Notes under the pieces: generated by a model | Told to the model about the DNA's origin: nothing | What the model saw: only the letters and a program-made list of their open reading frames with translations | The model's database searches: none | Source: Sphagnum magellanicum | Taxonomy: Eukaryota > Streptophyta > Sphagnopsida > Sphagnales > Sphagnaceae | Assembly: GCA_021904315.1 (NCBI GenBank) | Contig: CM038923.1 | Location: 7,322,038 to 7,386,037 of the forward strand | Length of the DNA stretch: 64,000 nucleotides | Direction of reading: 5' to 3' | Shown: piece after piece, positions 12,358 to 24,977 of the stretch | How positions within the stretch are numbered: position 1 is the first letter of the stretch | Layout of the letters: each line of letters opens with the position of its first letter | Program-made: the position numbers and the translations under genes

Positions 12358-13471
12358 AAAAAAAATTGATTGAAAATATACAAGATATTTATAATACTTG
12401 GGCTCTGCATTGTTGTGCACTACTAAAGACAATCAATTGTCCACAAAAATGAATTGATTTTGAGAAAATTAAATTTCATTCAAATGAAAATGTTTAATGA
12501 CATTGCATGCAATTTGAATTCAAATTTGATTAAATGACTTGCAAATGGATGCAAAAAATATTGAAAGTTTGCTTGTAATATGATGTTGCAAAAATAATCT
12601 TGAAAAAACACTTTTTCATTGCTTTTTATTTAAGAATGATTTAATAAATTTCAATTGGGAAGTGTGCAAAGGACGACTTATAAAACATAAAGTTGTCCTA
12701 CATTAAACTAGTTCAAATGAATCATATAGTCCCTAGACAGGTGAATAGCCACCAAAGCTTTTAGAACCTTGACATACTTATCAAAATAGTACAATTTAAA
12801 TGTCTGAAAATTTCAGGACTCTTCTGATAATTTGAATTTTCAAGGTTCTTAAATCACTTTTATTTTCAAATCACTGAAAAGTGGCCATACATGGAGATTA
12901 TTGTAACATCTATCTATGAAGGAAGGTAGTTTGTTTTGTAGCTATGAGATCCACCAGACTTGGATGCTTTTCAGATTGTGTTCTTCATGTCTTTGGGAAG
13001 CTCTTGACAAGGAGGGGTGCATGGGCTTGGTTCCATGACGTTTGGACTTGCGGTCAAAAGTTCTTGAATATTGAAATTTTTCTTCACTGAAAATTAAATT
13101 AAATTAAATTGGAGCTGAAAATTTTGGAGGAATTGGAATGTGCCTTCGGGTGTTCTTGGAAAGATCTTGATGAGCAGGATTTAATGGAATTTATTTGGTA
13201 AGATTTGGATTCAGAATGGTGGGAGATGAAATTTGTTGCAAAGTGATCTACGACATTCATTTGAATGTGTTTTGGCCATCTTTATAATAACAGTGCACCT
13301 CAATTTTTACAAAGAGGAGACACTCCTTTTTTTGGCCTTGCACCTTGGGCTTTGCCCACAATTTTGAAGAAACAAGTGTGACAATTTTTATGCCATTTGA
13401 AGCCCTTGAGGGAGACCTTTACAGCAGGAATGTGGCCCACAGTCAGGTCCATCTCACAGGCCCTTATTCCG

Positions 13472-14125
13472 ATAATGCCCACCCACGAAGGGCTTTTAGC
13501 CTACACCTAGTTACAGCTAGAAGAAAGCATGTAATGGAAAGTGGCTGCAGAAGTAGATTCTAGAGTGGCAGTGGACCACTGGAAAGGTGCCCTAAAGAAA
13601 GAGAGACCAATCTGGGTCTGCAATGGGTGGAAAGTTTTGATGAAGAAGAAACTCAGGGTAGAATTTTTCCAGTGTAATTGGAGGGCTGGCAAAATTTCAC
13701 TGAAGGGCAGCCCTCCAATTACAGTGAAATTTCGGCTTACCTCTTGATTTTGTGTTTCCATGCTAAAGTTATCTTTCAGACGAGTTTTAAAACATTAGAT
13801 ATATTGCACAGAGAGTATAATACTGCATTACTCAAATGAATAACAAACAGCCATGAATATATGCTTTACCATTCAGCATAGTAAATTGCATAGGTACATT
13901 TCTCTTTAAAGAAAAAAAAAAAAAGAGAGATGGGGAAAATAGAGGAAACGCATTTAGAACCAACCATGGAAAGTGGCATCCTCTACAATTAAGAAATTGT
14001 AGCCATGTTTCCTTTCAAGAGAAATAGCTGACCAAAAAGTGAGTAGTGTTCTAATTTGCTTATCAATATGAATGGTTTCTTTCAATTTTCATAATCTTAC
14101 TTGACCAAAAGTAACACATATAAAT
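13472..14125. other. Segment present only in copy A
   Basis: Copy B joins directly from TTATTCCG to the GTCAATTATGG motif, whereas A has about 650 extra bases. The first half is GC-richer and contains short open frames on both strands (13541-13747 plus, 13507-13761 minus) that I do not recognise. It holds an inverted repeat (13671-13688 with 13708-13725). No target duplication is evident, so a deletion in B is as likely as an insertion in A. Confidence 0.65.
13671..13725. repeat. Short inverted repeat
   Basis: Arms of 18 bases (AGTGTAATTGGAGGGCTG and its inverse, one mismatch) are separated by 19 bases. An overlapping second inverted pair (AAATTTCACTG at 692-702 and its inverse at 722-732, plus 13000) makes a compound hairpin. 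It occurs only in copy A. Confidence 0.7.
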
Positions 14126-15817
14126 AACGTCAATTATGGCTTAAGGTAAAAAGATGAAAAAAATGATAAATAAAGAATGACCTTACCAGTGTTATGCATA
14201 GGGATCTTTGGACTAGGGACATATTTTTAATTCATATATGGATTAGGAGGGTAACTAACTTAATTTGGTTTAATCATTAGTTTGACTTCACATGTGACAA
14301 CATCATTGAATTTCATGAAAGAAAATGCCCAATGATATAAAAGTTAATCCATGAAAAGGATGATTTTTTTAAAAAAATTAGTAGATGACTCAAGTTTATA
14401 GACATAAACAAAATGACGAAACAGAATAAATTCTTAAGCACTCCCAAAACCAAAATTGAAATTGAAATCTAAACTCCAAGATTTCCTAAAAACTAAAACA
14501 ATTTTCCAATATTATGAAACAATGCAAAATATAGTATGGGACCATAAAAAGTAACATATGTTTAGCATTCAAACTATCTAAAATAAATGAGAATTTGAAC
14601 TTATCACAAACATAGGAAAGATAAATAAAACGTAGTCCCCGAAACTCATGACATTCAAATATAATCCCTGAAACATATGATAGAAACACAATTTACATAC
14701 TTCTATGGAAACCTAAGCAAAATATGTCATCAACATTGTTTGATCATGTATCACGCACAATATTTGAAATCAAAACTCATAATCCATCCTTTGTTGTTAA
14801 AGATAGACATTCAATAGATTCAAAGTGATTAAAGTGTTTTGCAATATAATGGCCATCAATGAATGTTAATGATATATCCTCACATTGAAACGAATCCCCC
14901 TTAGTCAAAATAATGCTGAAAACATGAAATAACTTGAATAAACAAGAAATATGATATCACACTCCATTTTATACTGTACTATGGGTTTTGAAAGCAAATA
15001 ATGATATTTGAAACTTTCTTGAATTATTTTACTTGTTATCTCCTCAATGGGGCATTTTATGGTTTGGAGTTTATTTTTTGTCCATGTTTTCTTAGGTTTG
15101 CTACTTAAGATTTCTTTTGCATAATTTTTTTTTTCATGTCCTCTACAAGTGGGCGTTTTTGTACATTATTTTTGGTTTGTTTGTCTACATGTGGGTTCTT
15201 CAACATCTCTCAACTAATGCTACCTACCCCCATATCTTGCAATATAATGTTAATTATCCTTGACATTCCTTCCAAAACAATAATAGTGTTGTCATCATAA
15301 ATGAATTTCCATCCAGGGTGATAAGGAAGCATGCAACTTGGGCTTGGGTGGATTAGCTCATGCTGCAACGTTTTTAACACTTTCGCTTGAAAGTGCTTCA
15401 CCTGAGGTGCCTCCCAACCAATCTATAAGAAAGAGAACCAAAAAATCCCTCCTTAAAAATAGCCCAAGAATATAAAACATAGAAGAAATATAACCAATGA
15501 AAATATGATACATGTTAAAAATATAATACATGAAACATAGAAACCTACAAAAAGACGATGTAATTTTTGGATGAATGTCTTTTGAATGGATGGAAATAAT
15601 GAAACATAGAGAAACGAAAACATAAAACCATAGAAACAAAAAATAGATTGTAAAATGAACAAGAAACCTTGAACTAAGACATGCCCTTGAACTAAAACAT
15701 GCCCACAACTTGAACATGGCCTTGACACAGAAACATAAGACTTATACAAGAATAAGACATAAACATAAACTTGAAACATGTAGTTTACTAAAATACTATA
15801 AACATAGAAGCCACAAA

Positions 15818-16110
15818 CACTAGAAGAAATGTTGTCCATTTTGACCATATTTTTGCAACTACTATGCGATTAATGTCCAAACCAACTTATTTTACAACTA
15901 ATGTTGTGTTAGTCCTATGTGTCCATGTAATTGTAACTTGTTGTAATCGCATATGCAACTATAGGAAGTGTTGAACCGAATTCTAGTTGTAGATGTGACA
16001 ACTAATACAATTTTCATTGAAAATGTAGATGAAAAATGAACAATGTCATCCAATTTTGATTACCATCAATAGATGATAATGTAGTTTTTTTGCAACTACA
16101 ATAGTATATT
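15818..16110. mobile_element. CACTA-like terminus with subterminal GCAACTA motifs (copy A)
   Basis: CACTAGAAGAAATGTTG begins at 15818. It is followed by repeated GCAACTA, TACAACTA and TTGTAATCGC motifs on both strands, like those near the ends of the CACTA element at 1905. In copy B the equivalent position (about 35230) reads TACTAGAAG. No partner end was found, so this is probably one end of an older CACTA-type element whose other end is lost or unrecognised. Confidence 0.45.
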
Positions 16111-16229
16111 CTACCACATGAATAAAAAAACATAGACCACACATGGCAAACTTTGCTATTTTGATTAGACTATTATCCCTTCAATGTACCCATCCATGGG
16201 TCTTTTGTGATATAACATGTAATAGCTAA

Positions 16230-17050
16230 TAGTTTGCTAAAAAAGGTTATTGTAACTTAATTAGTAAACTAAACTAGGTAAGTTTAATAGGTTACACTGA
16301 ACTAAGTAGGTTATCTACATTGGTAGCTTAGCCTAGCTTGCATATGTATTTAATTGGTCTAAGTTATCTATCGGTAATAGTAGGCTAGTTTACTAGGTGT
16401 AGGTAATAGGTTAGGCTATGAAGGTTAAACCTAGTTAGGTTAGGTAAGCTAGGTCAGTAGTTGGTAGGCTAGGTCATTTATTAATTGAAAAACTAGGTAG
16501 TAGTTAGTAAGTAGGATAGGTAGTAGGTAGGTTAATTAGTTTATTATGTGAATATGTGATTATGTTTTCATACACATTAATCAATTAATTACGTCAAATA
16601 CTTAATCAATTAATTAAATAAAGTAGGTAATATGTAATAACTATGATAGGTACTAGTAGGTAGGTAGGTAAGCTAAACAAGAGGTATTTTATTTTGTGGA
16701 TATGTCATAAATTTTTATGAATTGATTAATTAATTAGCTATGTTAAACAATTAATTTATTAAATGTAAGGTAGGTAATTAATTTATTAGATAGGCTAGGT
16801 GGTAAATAGTAAATATGTAGCCTAGGTCGTATGTGATAAGTAGGATAAACAGTAGTAAATAATAGGTTACTAAGTTAAATTGTCAATATTTTATTATGTG
16901 GATATATGGTTTTTTCATAATAATAATAATAAATTAATTAATTAATTAGGTAGGTTAGGTAATAGATAGTAGGTATGTAGCATTGGTAATATGTAGTAAG
17001 TAGGATAGGTGGTAGTTAGTAAATAGTTAGTGAAAATAATAAATATTTTA
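16230..17050. repeat. TAGGTA/GTAGGTTA-rich array (copy A)
   Basis: Hundreds of bases are dominated by variants of GTAGGTAGGTTA, GTAGTAAGTAGGATA and TTAATTAATTA. There is no reading frame. Similar composition appears at 35690-36490 (the duplicate) and, as independent occurrences, near 57230-57620 and, inverted, at 62060-62530. It lies next to CACTA-like subterminal motifs. Confidence 0.65.
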
Positions 17051-17634
17051 TTGTGTGGATATATGATAATGTTTTTGTATGGGACAAAGGATTTGATAAT
17101 GTTGTAGTGTTTCCCTTTCATTACAATTGTCCCATATCCTTTATCTACATCTTCAAACTTGTAAAGTATACAAGTAGGTGATGGAATGGACTAGATTCAT
17201 GGTATGCATTATAAACATAATGCATGTGTTGTTTGGGATGAGCCAATCAAAAGGTTTCTCCCCAATAAACTAAATAGGATCTTACCTACCTATTTAACCT
17301 ATGTTAAGTAGCATATTTTACCCTAGCCTAGCCTATAATAGATTATAATTAATTAATTATAATAATTAATTTATGTGATTATAATATTTAATTATTGTAC
17401 TTATTATTATTTTTATACAAATGGAAAATCACCATGTGTTTTATGGCCATTGGATTTTTAAACTACCATGTGGTTAAATCTTAACCACCCATCAATGGCA
17501 CATTTGCTAGCATGTGACTATATTATCTAATCATTTTCACAAGTTTTTTTCTAAAGGACAAGGAAACTTCTTATACATCAATTTACATCAAATGTCGAAA
17601 ACAATTTTAAATGCAATATTTTGTATGTGAAACA

Positions 17635-17975
17635 TTTCTTCAATGAAAATAGTTTTTAAATGCAAGTAGTTTCTCAACGGAAAGAGTTTTTTAATGAAAA
17701 TATTTGATTGTAAGCAATTTTTTAATGCAAGTAATTTTTCAATTTAAATATTTGTTGTCAATGAAATTACTTTTCAATGCAAATGATTTTCCGACATAAG
17801 TAGTTTTTCAATGCAAATAATTTCTTAATGTAATTAGTCTTTCAATGAAATTAATTTTTAATGAATTTTTGTTCAATGCATGAAAATTTTATATACAAAT
17901 ATTTTTTTGATTTAATTTTTTTCAATGCTAACCATTTTTCAATATAAATTTTTTTTTCAATCCAAGGAATTTTTT
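17635..17975. repeat. Degenerate TTTTTCAATGAAAGTAG minisatellite (copy A)
   Basis: About 17 imperfect units of roughly 18-20 bases built on GTAGTTTTTCAATG(A/C)AA. Open frames running through it are low-complexity artefacts. It matches 37060-37480 in copy B. Confidence 0.75.
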
Positions 17976-18022
17976 GAAAAAAAAGAAAAGTAAATAGTCT
18001 TAAATGAATCATTGATTTTATT

Positions 18023-20184
18023 TTATTTTTTAATTATTAATTTTCAATAACTTTGACTTTGGTAAATATCTACCATTAACCATGGATATTGATGAACCAT
18101 GATTTGGCGATTAGATTGTGTTTAATAATGAACAATACATGAATATCCTTAACATCTTATGAATTTTAATTATGCACTTCATGCTTACGCCCGAAGCCTA
18201 AATATTTCAACCTACATTTGAAAGATATTAATATATAAACCTTATATTTGTATCCATTATTTAACCATTATTTTCATTTTCACTCAAATATATTATTATT
18301 ATTTGTTAAACATCAATTTTGTTTTATCGTTTACATCAAAAATTTAGACACAAAAAAAAAATTGAATTTTTTTCCCCTTTTTTGGTTAGATGTATTAATT
18401 ATTTAGTTTTAAACAAAGTGTTTTTTATTCTTTATATTAAATTAATAAAATAATTTTTTTGTGTTGAATTTTTTCCATTCCCAAAAAAAGTTCTTATTTT
18501 TGTAAAATATTTTCTTGAGAAAAAATCTTCATTAAGTCACCATATCACAAAAAAAAAGACAAAAACTTATTTACCCACCCCCTTTCTCTAACCACCCCAT
18601 CCCACACCACCAAAAAAAAAGGTCCTTGGAAAATTACAAAAATTCCCACCTTCCTACCTTGAGAAACAATCAAATTTCTCGTTCCCATGCCACCAAAGAA
18701 ACAAATCTTTGGGTTAGTCCCCATCCCAAAAACAATCCACCTTTCCCAATCTCTTAAAAAAACCTCCTTTGGAAAGGGGTGGAATTACCCCATCCTCCCC
18801 TCCTCACCCAAAAAAAACCCATTTGAGAATAAATAAATAAATTTTAAAAATTAAAAAAAAATATATATATATATAAAAACCCCTTGTCCCCTTTTCTTAA
18901 AGTTTCACTTACAAATTATAATTCTTTCAATCTAATTGAATTATACACTCCTTATACTCATTGAAACCCCATAATAAAAAACAACCCCGTGAAAAAGGGA
19001 AAAAAAAAAAAAACTTTAACCCCTTTGCTTTCTTTAAATTTTCATTTACAAACCCCACTGTACCTCCATCCAACTTTAAAAATTAATTGTGTTTGCCCCA
19101 TGCATGCTTCTTAAAACCTAAAATCATACATGCATATCTACTAATTTAAGGCAATAATTAATTTTTATAGCATAAAAGACAACAATAATACCAAAAAAAA
19201 ATCAATTAAAATTTAATTTCACTATGAAATTTGTTATTAAATCTTCATTAAAGCCTTATTGAAGTTTTAAAAATAACATCAAATTAATTTTAAAATTTTA
19301 TCTCTCAAAAACAAATTGTATATTTATTTTAAAATTGACATGTTTTATTTAATCAATTCTTACATAATTTTTCAAATCTCATTTTAATTAGATTTAAAGG
19401 AATTGAAACCAATTATTTGTATGTATATCAAACAATTTTCATTTTACAAATTAATCATATGAATTTTTTTCACATTTCATAGTGATATGAAACCTTGTGA
19501 TACGAAAAGGTAAGTGACAAACCAAAAAAATATAATCATATAGAAACATGATTAAATCAATTACCCAACAAGTAGATGGATAGATTTCAAAACAACCCAT
19601 CAATTGGATGGATGCACCCAAAATCTACACATGTCCATCCATTAGCTTGGGCCAATTAAAAACTTATAACTTTATCCATTGAGTCAACTTTTGACTCTTC
19701 AACCCCTATACCTGCTCAAAAGGTGTTCTCACAATGCCTTTGTAGGATAAAGCCAACGAAACAAAACAAATTACCTTCCTTCAAAAATAGATAGTGTGAT
19801 ATCTGCCATTGGCCCAAGTGTTACCACATCCTCAACTAATTTTTCCTTCCAAAACCTAGACTTTTGGAATTTATTTGAATTTTCAATTGCAGAATTCACT
19901 TGAAAATCAATATCTCACATTTTGAATCCAAAATCTTACCAAATAAATTCCATTAAATTATTCAATATTCAAGAACTTTTACACCACAAGTCCAAACACC
20001 ATGAAACCAAGCCCATGCTCCCCTCCTCATCAAGAGTTTTTCAAAGAGACCAAGAATGTGATCTAAAGCATTCCGATTCGGTGGATCTCATAAATACAAA
20101 ACAAAACAAACAAATTACCTTATTTCATAAATAGATAATAGAAGAAATGGGAATTTTAAATGATTTTTATACTTAATTCATTAA
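18023..20184. other. Spacer between the two duplicated segments
   Basis: Strongly AT-rich DNA with many A or T homopolymers and an AT dinucleotide run near 18861. I see no gene, terminal inverted repeat or RNA gene. It is not repeated elsewhere in the window as far as I can tell. Confidence 0.6.
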
Positions 20185-20317
20185 GAAGGCAAGGAAGGAA
20201 GTTGGTAAGATCTCCCCCAATTGGCACACTACTCAAAGATGGGGAATTTTTAAAAAGAGGATCTAAGGAAGTTTGTGTAAAAAAGTTGATTTTTTTCAAA
20301 ACTTAATAAGTGGATTG

Positions 20318-20532
20318 AACTTTATGATTAATTATCAATTTTAATTAGATAGACACCTATAACTTTATGATTAATTATCAATTTTAATTAGATAGACCCC
20401 TATAACTTTATGATTAATTATCAATTTTAATTACATAGACCCCTATAACTTAATGATTAATTATCAATTTTAATAACATAGACCCCTATAACTTTATGAT
20501 TAATTATCAATTTTAATTAGATAGACCCCTAT
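20318..20532. repeat. 43-bp tandem repeat, five copies
   Basis: Five consecutive 43-base units start at 20318, 20361, 20404, 20447 and 20490, with one or two changes per unit. Copy A has two units, so the array expanded in B or contracted in A. Confidence 0.92.
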
Positions 20533-21426
20533 TTTAATTTGTTATAAAATTTTGTACTCACATAATCTTTAGCATTGGGGAATGTGTGTAGTGTGTACAT
20601 GGAACCGGACCTGGTTTAAAAACCGAGTTTGGAGGTTCTTCAATTTGAAAAAAATGTGATAGAACCTTGACCAAAGGGTTCAAATTTTGGAAGAACCTGG
20701 CTCATACCCATACCCGGAGAATCATCACATAAATTTAAAAATGTCCGACCAGATTGGAGGTTCTCTAAAAAAAAAGCAGGAAGAACCGGACAACACTGGT
20801 ATATATACCTGTAACCTACAAAACTAAGACTGGATAAAAACATTGACCTTGCAGGGGTCTTTTTTATGGACTGGAGAGTAAACCTCAAAACCAACCCTGG
20901 ATAAGAGCCTGAACTTGTAGGTCGGTGGAGTGATTTTCATTTTTTTTTTTTTTTTATGTGGCGAGTTTTCGCCATTTTGTGAAAATTTTATTTTAAAAAA
21001 ATCCTGTCATACATTCTCTGTCTTATAAAAGATCACAAAATACTAATTTTTAAATATTAAAATTGCCAAACATTTCCACAATTGCTTACAATATGAAAGC
21101 ATGCTAAAGATTTTCTTACTTACATATTTTGAATATAGTCAAATTTGGCTAAATATGCTTATGGACCATTGCCACTTGAGCAACATCACAAAATTGCAAA
21201 AACAAAACACTGATTCAGCCCCAAAAGCTAGACTGGATCAGCTTTGTTTTGACTGGTGAAATTTTGCCAAAAAGAGAAATTAAAGATTTAAAATTTTATC
21301 TAAAAGTAATTTTGGAGGTTTCAGTCGCCAGAAGTGGGGAAAAGAAAAGAAAAAGAAAAATCACCAGATTCTTATATTTGGTTCTCATTTTTTAGCCAAA
21401 AAAAATAAAAGGATGATTAAAGATTT

Positions 21427-22134
21427 GTACTTTATTTCTGGTTTAAAGCCAGATTTGGCTAAATATTCCTTTTGATGATCGCAACTTTTTCTGCATCTTC
21501 CAAATTTCAGGGTTTTTTTTTTTCGAATTTTTGCACTGTGGTGGTTAAATGTTTTTTGGAAAATTTCGTTTTTCTAGTGTGGAGTCGAAAATATTTCTAA
21601 TTTAAAAATTTAAAAATTCATGTCGAAACCACAAAATTGGAACCAAAAAAAAAAAAAAAAAACATGCTTTTCAATGGATGACTTTGGCTACAAACAAAAA
21701 TTCCTGGAAAAAACACTTACCACACATAAAAATTTCTAACTTAGTTGAAATCCCATAACTGGAGGAATAGGTACTTGAAATCCCTATGAAAAGGGGGTAT
21801 GAGTTGGAAATCCCTATCAGAAAATCATAGGGATTCTAAGCTTTTCCTCCTAGGGATTTTTTAACTTTCCCCTCCTTTTAGACAAGTATAATATCTCCTG
21901 CACCTTAGGTCTAAAATTTAGAAAATGACCTCCATATTATAATACTCATTGAGCACTTTCCAAAAGTATCAAAAGTGTGCCCCAATTGCCCTAATTTTTA
22001 AAGTTTTGATATTATTATATTTTTATTACAAAACTGTTCAATATTCCATAACTCCTCCACCATAGGTCTAAAACATTAGGAAACCACCAACAAGTGCACT
22101 ACTCATTGAGAGCTTTCCAAAGCTACTGAGAGCA
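21427..22134. other. Block present only in copy B
   Basis: The alignment with A breaks after AAAGATT and resumes at ATGGGGCCATGG. The block contains two diverged copies of a roughly 85-base motif (about 21890-21975 and 22048-22130), each with a GGTCTAAAA motif and ACTCATTGAG followed by CTTTCCAAA. No terminal repeats or target duplication were found, so insertion in B and deletion in A cannot be told apart. Confidence 0.7.
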
Positions 22135-22885
22135 TGATATGGGGCCATGGTGGAACCCCTTCAGGAGATTTCAAGGTGACAAACAACCAAACAAAAAAAT
22201 TCTTTAGGAAAAAACCACTTACAAAGTTCAAAGTTGCCAGATTTTGAGGAGGGGAAAAAAAAAAAAAAATCTCCATAATTAGGAAACAAGTTCCAACATG
22301 TGCCAACAACACATTAGCAAGGAATCCTAATTCTTTCCAAATTTTGGTTAAGACTTCTATCACCAACCCACTTTAGTTCACAAAACTGGGAAAAAGAAAT
22401 CCTCATTCCAAGAGGTTGGGTCACTTATTCTGTGTTTCTAAATACAAGCAGTTGTTCCATCTAAGAGGTATAGCCTACATGTGATATATCGTGTATATGG
22501 ACCAAGTATAACTTGACATGAATGACATAGAAATTTTGTGTATTGGAAAATTACTGATGTAATCTGATTTTCTTCTTTTGAAAAACAATTCATACAGTGT
22601 CCAAACCTCCAGAAATGTCTACAATCATAGCAAATCATAGCAAACGTTTATGTATGTTTTGCAGGGGTTTTCTTGTTGTGAAAACATTTATACATTTTTG
22701 CATGGCCCAGGTTCAACTCAATTTTCAACTCATATGCAAAAATTTGTTTCACGAAATTTTGTCTCATCTGTATTTATAGTCTTTGGATATGAACGATAGA
22801 TACATGTGCTCTTGTTATAAGCCTTCGCCTGACTTGGATCTGTTCAAGGACAACAGTTTTGAAAATGCCAGTTCTTGTTCATGAT

Positions 22886-23489
22886 CTATTCCACGTTTGT
22901 GTCCTCGCCGTTTGCACCCCTTTCTTCAATTCCTGCGAAGACAATTACCCAGAGACACCATTAGAAACGAATTCAGGGAGACCCACAAGAATCTTTGATT
23001 GGTAAGTCTCAGATCGGGGGGTAGTGATTCTACACACTCACATGTGGACATCCATTACTCGGCCTGCGTCATGCGACATTCTACTGTAATCCGAATCAGC
23101 TAGCTGTGGACTACATAACAATCTTCTTCGTTATCTTCTCCAGCTATGAAATCGATCATACTAACTATTCAGTACTCACCCATGATTTCTACAATCGTTG
23201 ATTCTGCGACTGCCCGTAACTGAGCATCACGGGGAGGGATGATAATTGGCTCCCGCCCACGTGCAGCAAAATCTCGAGTAAGCAGCAGAAGATACCGGAG
23301 GAGTTTTACCAACTCTTTTGCCAGTCGCACTAAGAGAACGAGACTGAGGAAAACCAGGATCAGAACTTCCGGATGTGGATCATACACGAACTGCGGGCTT
23401 GGATTTAGCAGCTGGAGCTCATGGCTGGAGCTGGTCACCGGTGCCATGCGTCGAGGAGGACGTGATCCCGAGCTCGGTGGAGACTTCAT
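22886..23489 (-). CDS. Predicted 118-residue membrane-anchored protein, two exons (copy B)
   Basis: Exon 1 is 23180-23489 and exon 2 is 22886-22932. The GTGAGT donor, the CGCAG acceptor and the TAG stop are all conserved with copy A. The intron is longer by an extra stretch around GGTAAGTCTCAG. Residue differences from A are L5P, I52L, Q92R, I94V, G106E and E113D. Four further codons differ silently, so the substitutions alone do not prove strong selection on the protein. No frameshift or stop separates the copies over 357 coding bases, even though the flanks carry many indels. The layout is proline-rich start, hydrophobic segment, polar tail. Function is unknown. The palindromic region upstream (23658-23865) is again the likely promoter side. 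Confidence 0.6.
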
Positions 23490-23657
23490 AATCAATTTTG
23501 TGAACAGCAGCAGATGTTCGACAGTAGTGCTGCAGCTCCTCCCCTCCTCCTGCAACAGCAAACAAAGCTCACTGGTTTAGACCTCGTTGTGTAGCCACAA
23601 AAGAAGCCTTGAAGAAGAAATTGGAGCAGGAATGAACGCACAAGTCACCGCTCCACG

Positions 23658-23865
23658 AAGCAAGTTATAGGAGGAGAAGGAGAAGAGTACCCCGCTCGGT
23701 ATCGAGCGGTGGGTCCAGGATGCGAGAGCAAGGAGAAGGAGAGGAGAAGGAGCAGGCTATTTGGGTGATTGACCGGTTTGGTGGTATAAATTGACCTCTC
23801 GCATCCTGGACCCACCGCTCCATAGCGAGAGGGTACTTTTCTCCTTCTCCTCTTATAACTTGCTT
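23658..23865. repeat. Imperfect palindrome upstream of the copy B gene
   Basis: Arms of about 70 bases (23658-23728 and 23796-23865) are inverted relative to each other with roughly seven mismatches, around a loop of about 67 bases. The outer arm is related to that in A (CAAGTTATA, GTGGGTCCAGGATG). The middle (GTACCC against GAATCACTC) and the whole loop differ from A, yet each copy's two arms still agree. The loop contains GAGAAGGAG repeats. Confidence 0.88.
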
Positions 23866-24565
23866 GTCCCTTTGTTTCCTTCCTTGAAGGTAAATTTTCA
23901 CTTTATTCCCGCTCCAACTCGTTGCAACATAATATATGGTATTAAAAAAGCCGCAAGCATCCTGTCATGACTCTTATAAATAATATGTAAATTTGTAGAC
24001 GCTTGAGGCTTGAGCCCTAGGGTGGGGGCAATCTCAAAATAAGCTATAGCCCTGCCCAGCTCAGCACATCTTGGGAATATCCCCCACGTGTTAGCAGCCT
24101 CACTCAACTTGAAGCTGGGTTTCTTTTAAGTATGTTGTCATGTAGTCAAAGTGGCAATCATCCAGAAAATAATTTAGTCGAATTTGGTTACATGTTAGAT
24201 ATGAAAGTAGGGAAAAAAAAAATGGTTCCTATGTTGTCTTGTGGCTACCTACTAGAAGTTATCATAAAATTTGGATGATTTGAATTTTTAAACATTTTTA
24301 AAATCTGGTGAATTCTGATCAGTTTTTTCCATGAAAATTCTTTTGCATAGGTCGAAATTTGGCAAAAACTTTGCCAGTAAAAGAAAGGCTGACTCAAAGC
24401 ATGAGGCAAAACCTTACAGTAAGCCAAAATAAATCCAGACTCCCAGGGTGTAGGGGTGTGAGGGACCTTATGCCAAGTATTTGTGGGACAGGAGGGTCCA
24501 ATTTATGCCTACCTTAACCCTCCTCTTATTTAGGAGGTGCATTTCAGGGGGTATACTTGGGGCCA

Positions 24566-24568
<3 letters not shown>

Positions 24569-24600
<32 letters not shown>
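24569..24600. repeat. GT dinucleotide microsatellite
   Basis: About 15 uninterrupted GT units followed by a T run. It is absent from the matching place in copy A, near 10760. Confidence 0.97.
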
Positions 24601-24602
<2 letters not shown>

Positions 24603-24659
24603 TTTTATAATTTTGTTTTTTACAAATTAAAAAAAAATCCAATTTTATAGGGTAGCAAT

Positions 24660-24977
24660 CAGAGTCCTGCAATGGGTACCCATACCCATGGGTACCCAAT
24701 ATCCACCCATACCCATGGGTAAATGGGTGGGTAATGGGTATGGGCTTGGACGCATGGGTGGGTAATGGGTGGGTACGAGGGACCCGGGCTTTACAACGAC
24801 TGAGTTAGCAGATTATAGGGCGACTCGGCGACTCATGGTGATGGACTGATTGATATGAGTTGGGTGGGTAATGGGTATGGACAAGGTGCCATGGGTGGGT
24901 AATGGGTGCGTACAGTTGACCCACGCACAGCTGTGGGTGGGTATGGGTACAGTTGTCAAGCCCAATGCAGGACTCTG
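24660..24977. mobile_element. hAT-type MITE (318 bp) with 8-bp target duplication
   Basis: The ends read CAGAGTCCTGCAATGGG and CCCAATGCAGGACTCTG, a terminal inverted repeat of 17 bases with one mismatch and the CAGAG tip typical of hAT elements. The flanks are GTAGCAAT (24652-24659) and GTAGCAAC (24978-24985), an 8-bp target duplication with one change. Copy A has the unoccupied site GTAGCAAC at 10816-10823. The interior is a mix of GGGTA/TACCC motifs (GGGTACCCAT, GGGTGGGTAATGGGTA) on both strands and encodes nothing. It is therefore a non-autonomous element mobilised by a hAT transposase elsewhere. Confidence 0.95.

Larger units (their letters stand above)
7270..18022 (+). repeat. Segmental duplication, copy A (10.8 kb)
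   Basis: This block is repeated in the same orientation at 20185-37523. Alignment by eye runs almost continuously: A 7270 with B 20185, A 9055-9642 with B 22886-23489, A 12046 with B 26212, A 14397 with B 33807, A 18022 with B 37523. Substitutions are scattered, and in places 100-200 bases are almost identical. A lacks four blocks present in B (near 8315, 10823, 13370 and 14397) and holds about 650 bp (13472-14125) missing from B. It contains the two-exon gene, a palindrome and a CACTA-like terminus. Apart from listed features, the parts at 7490-9054, 10037-12045 and 12358-15817 show no gene I can support. Confidence 0.95.
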
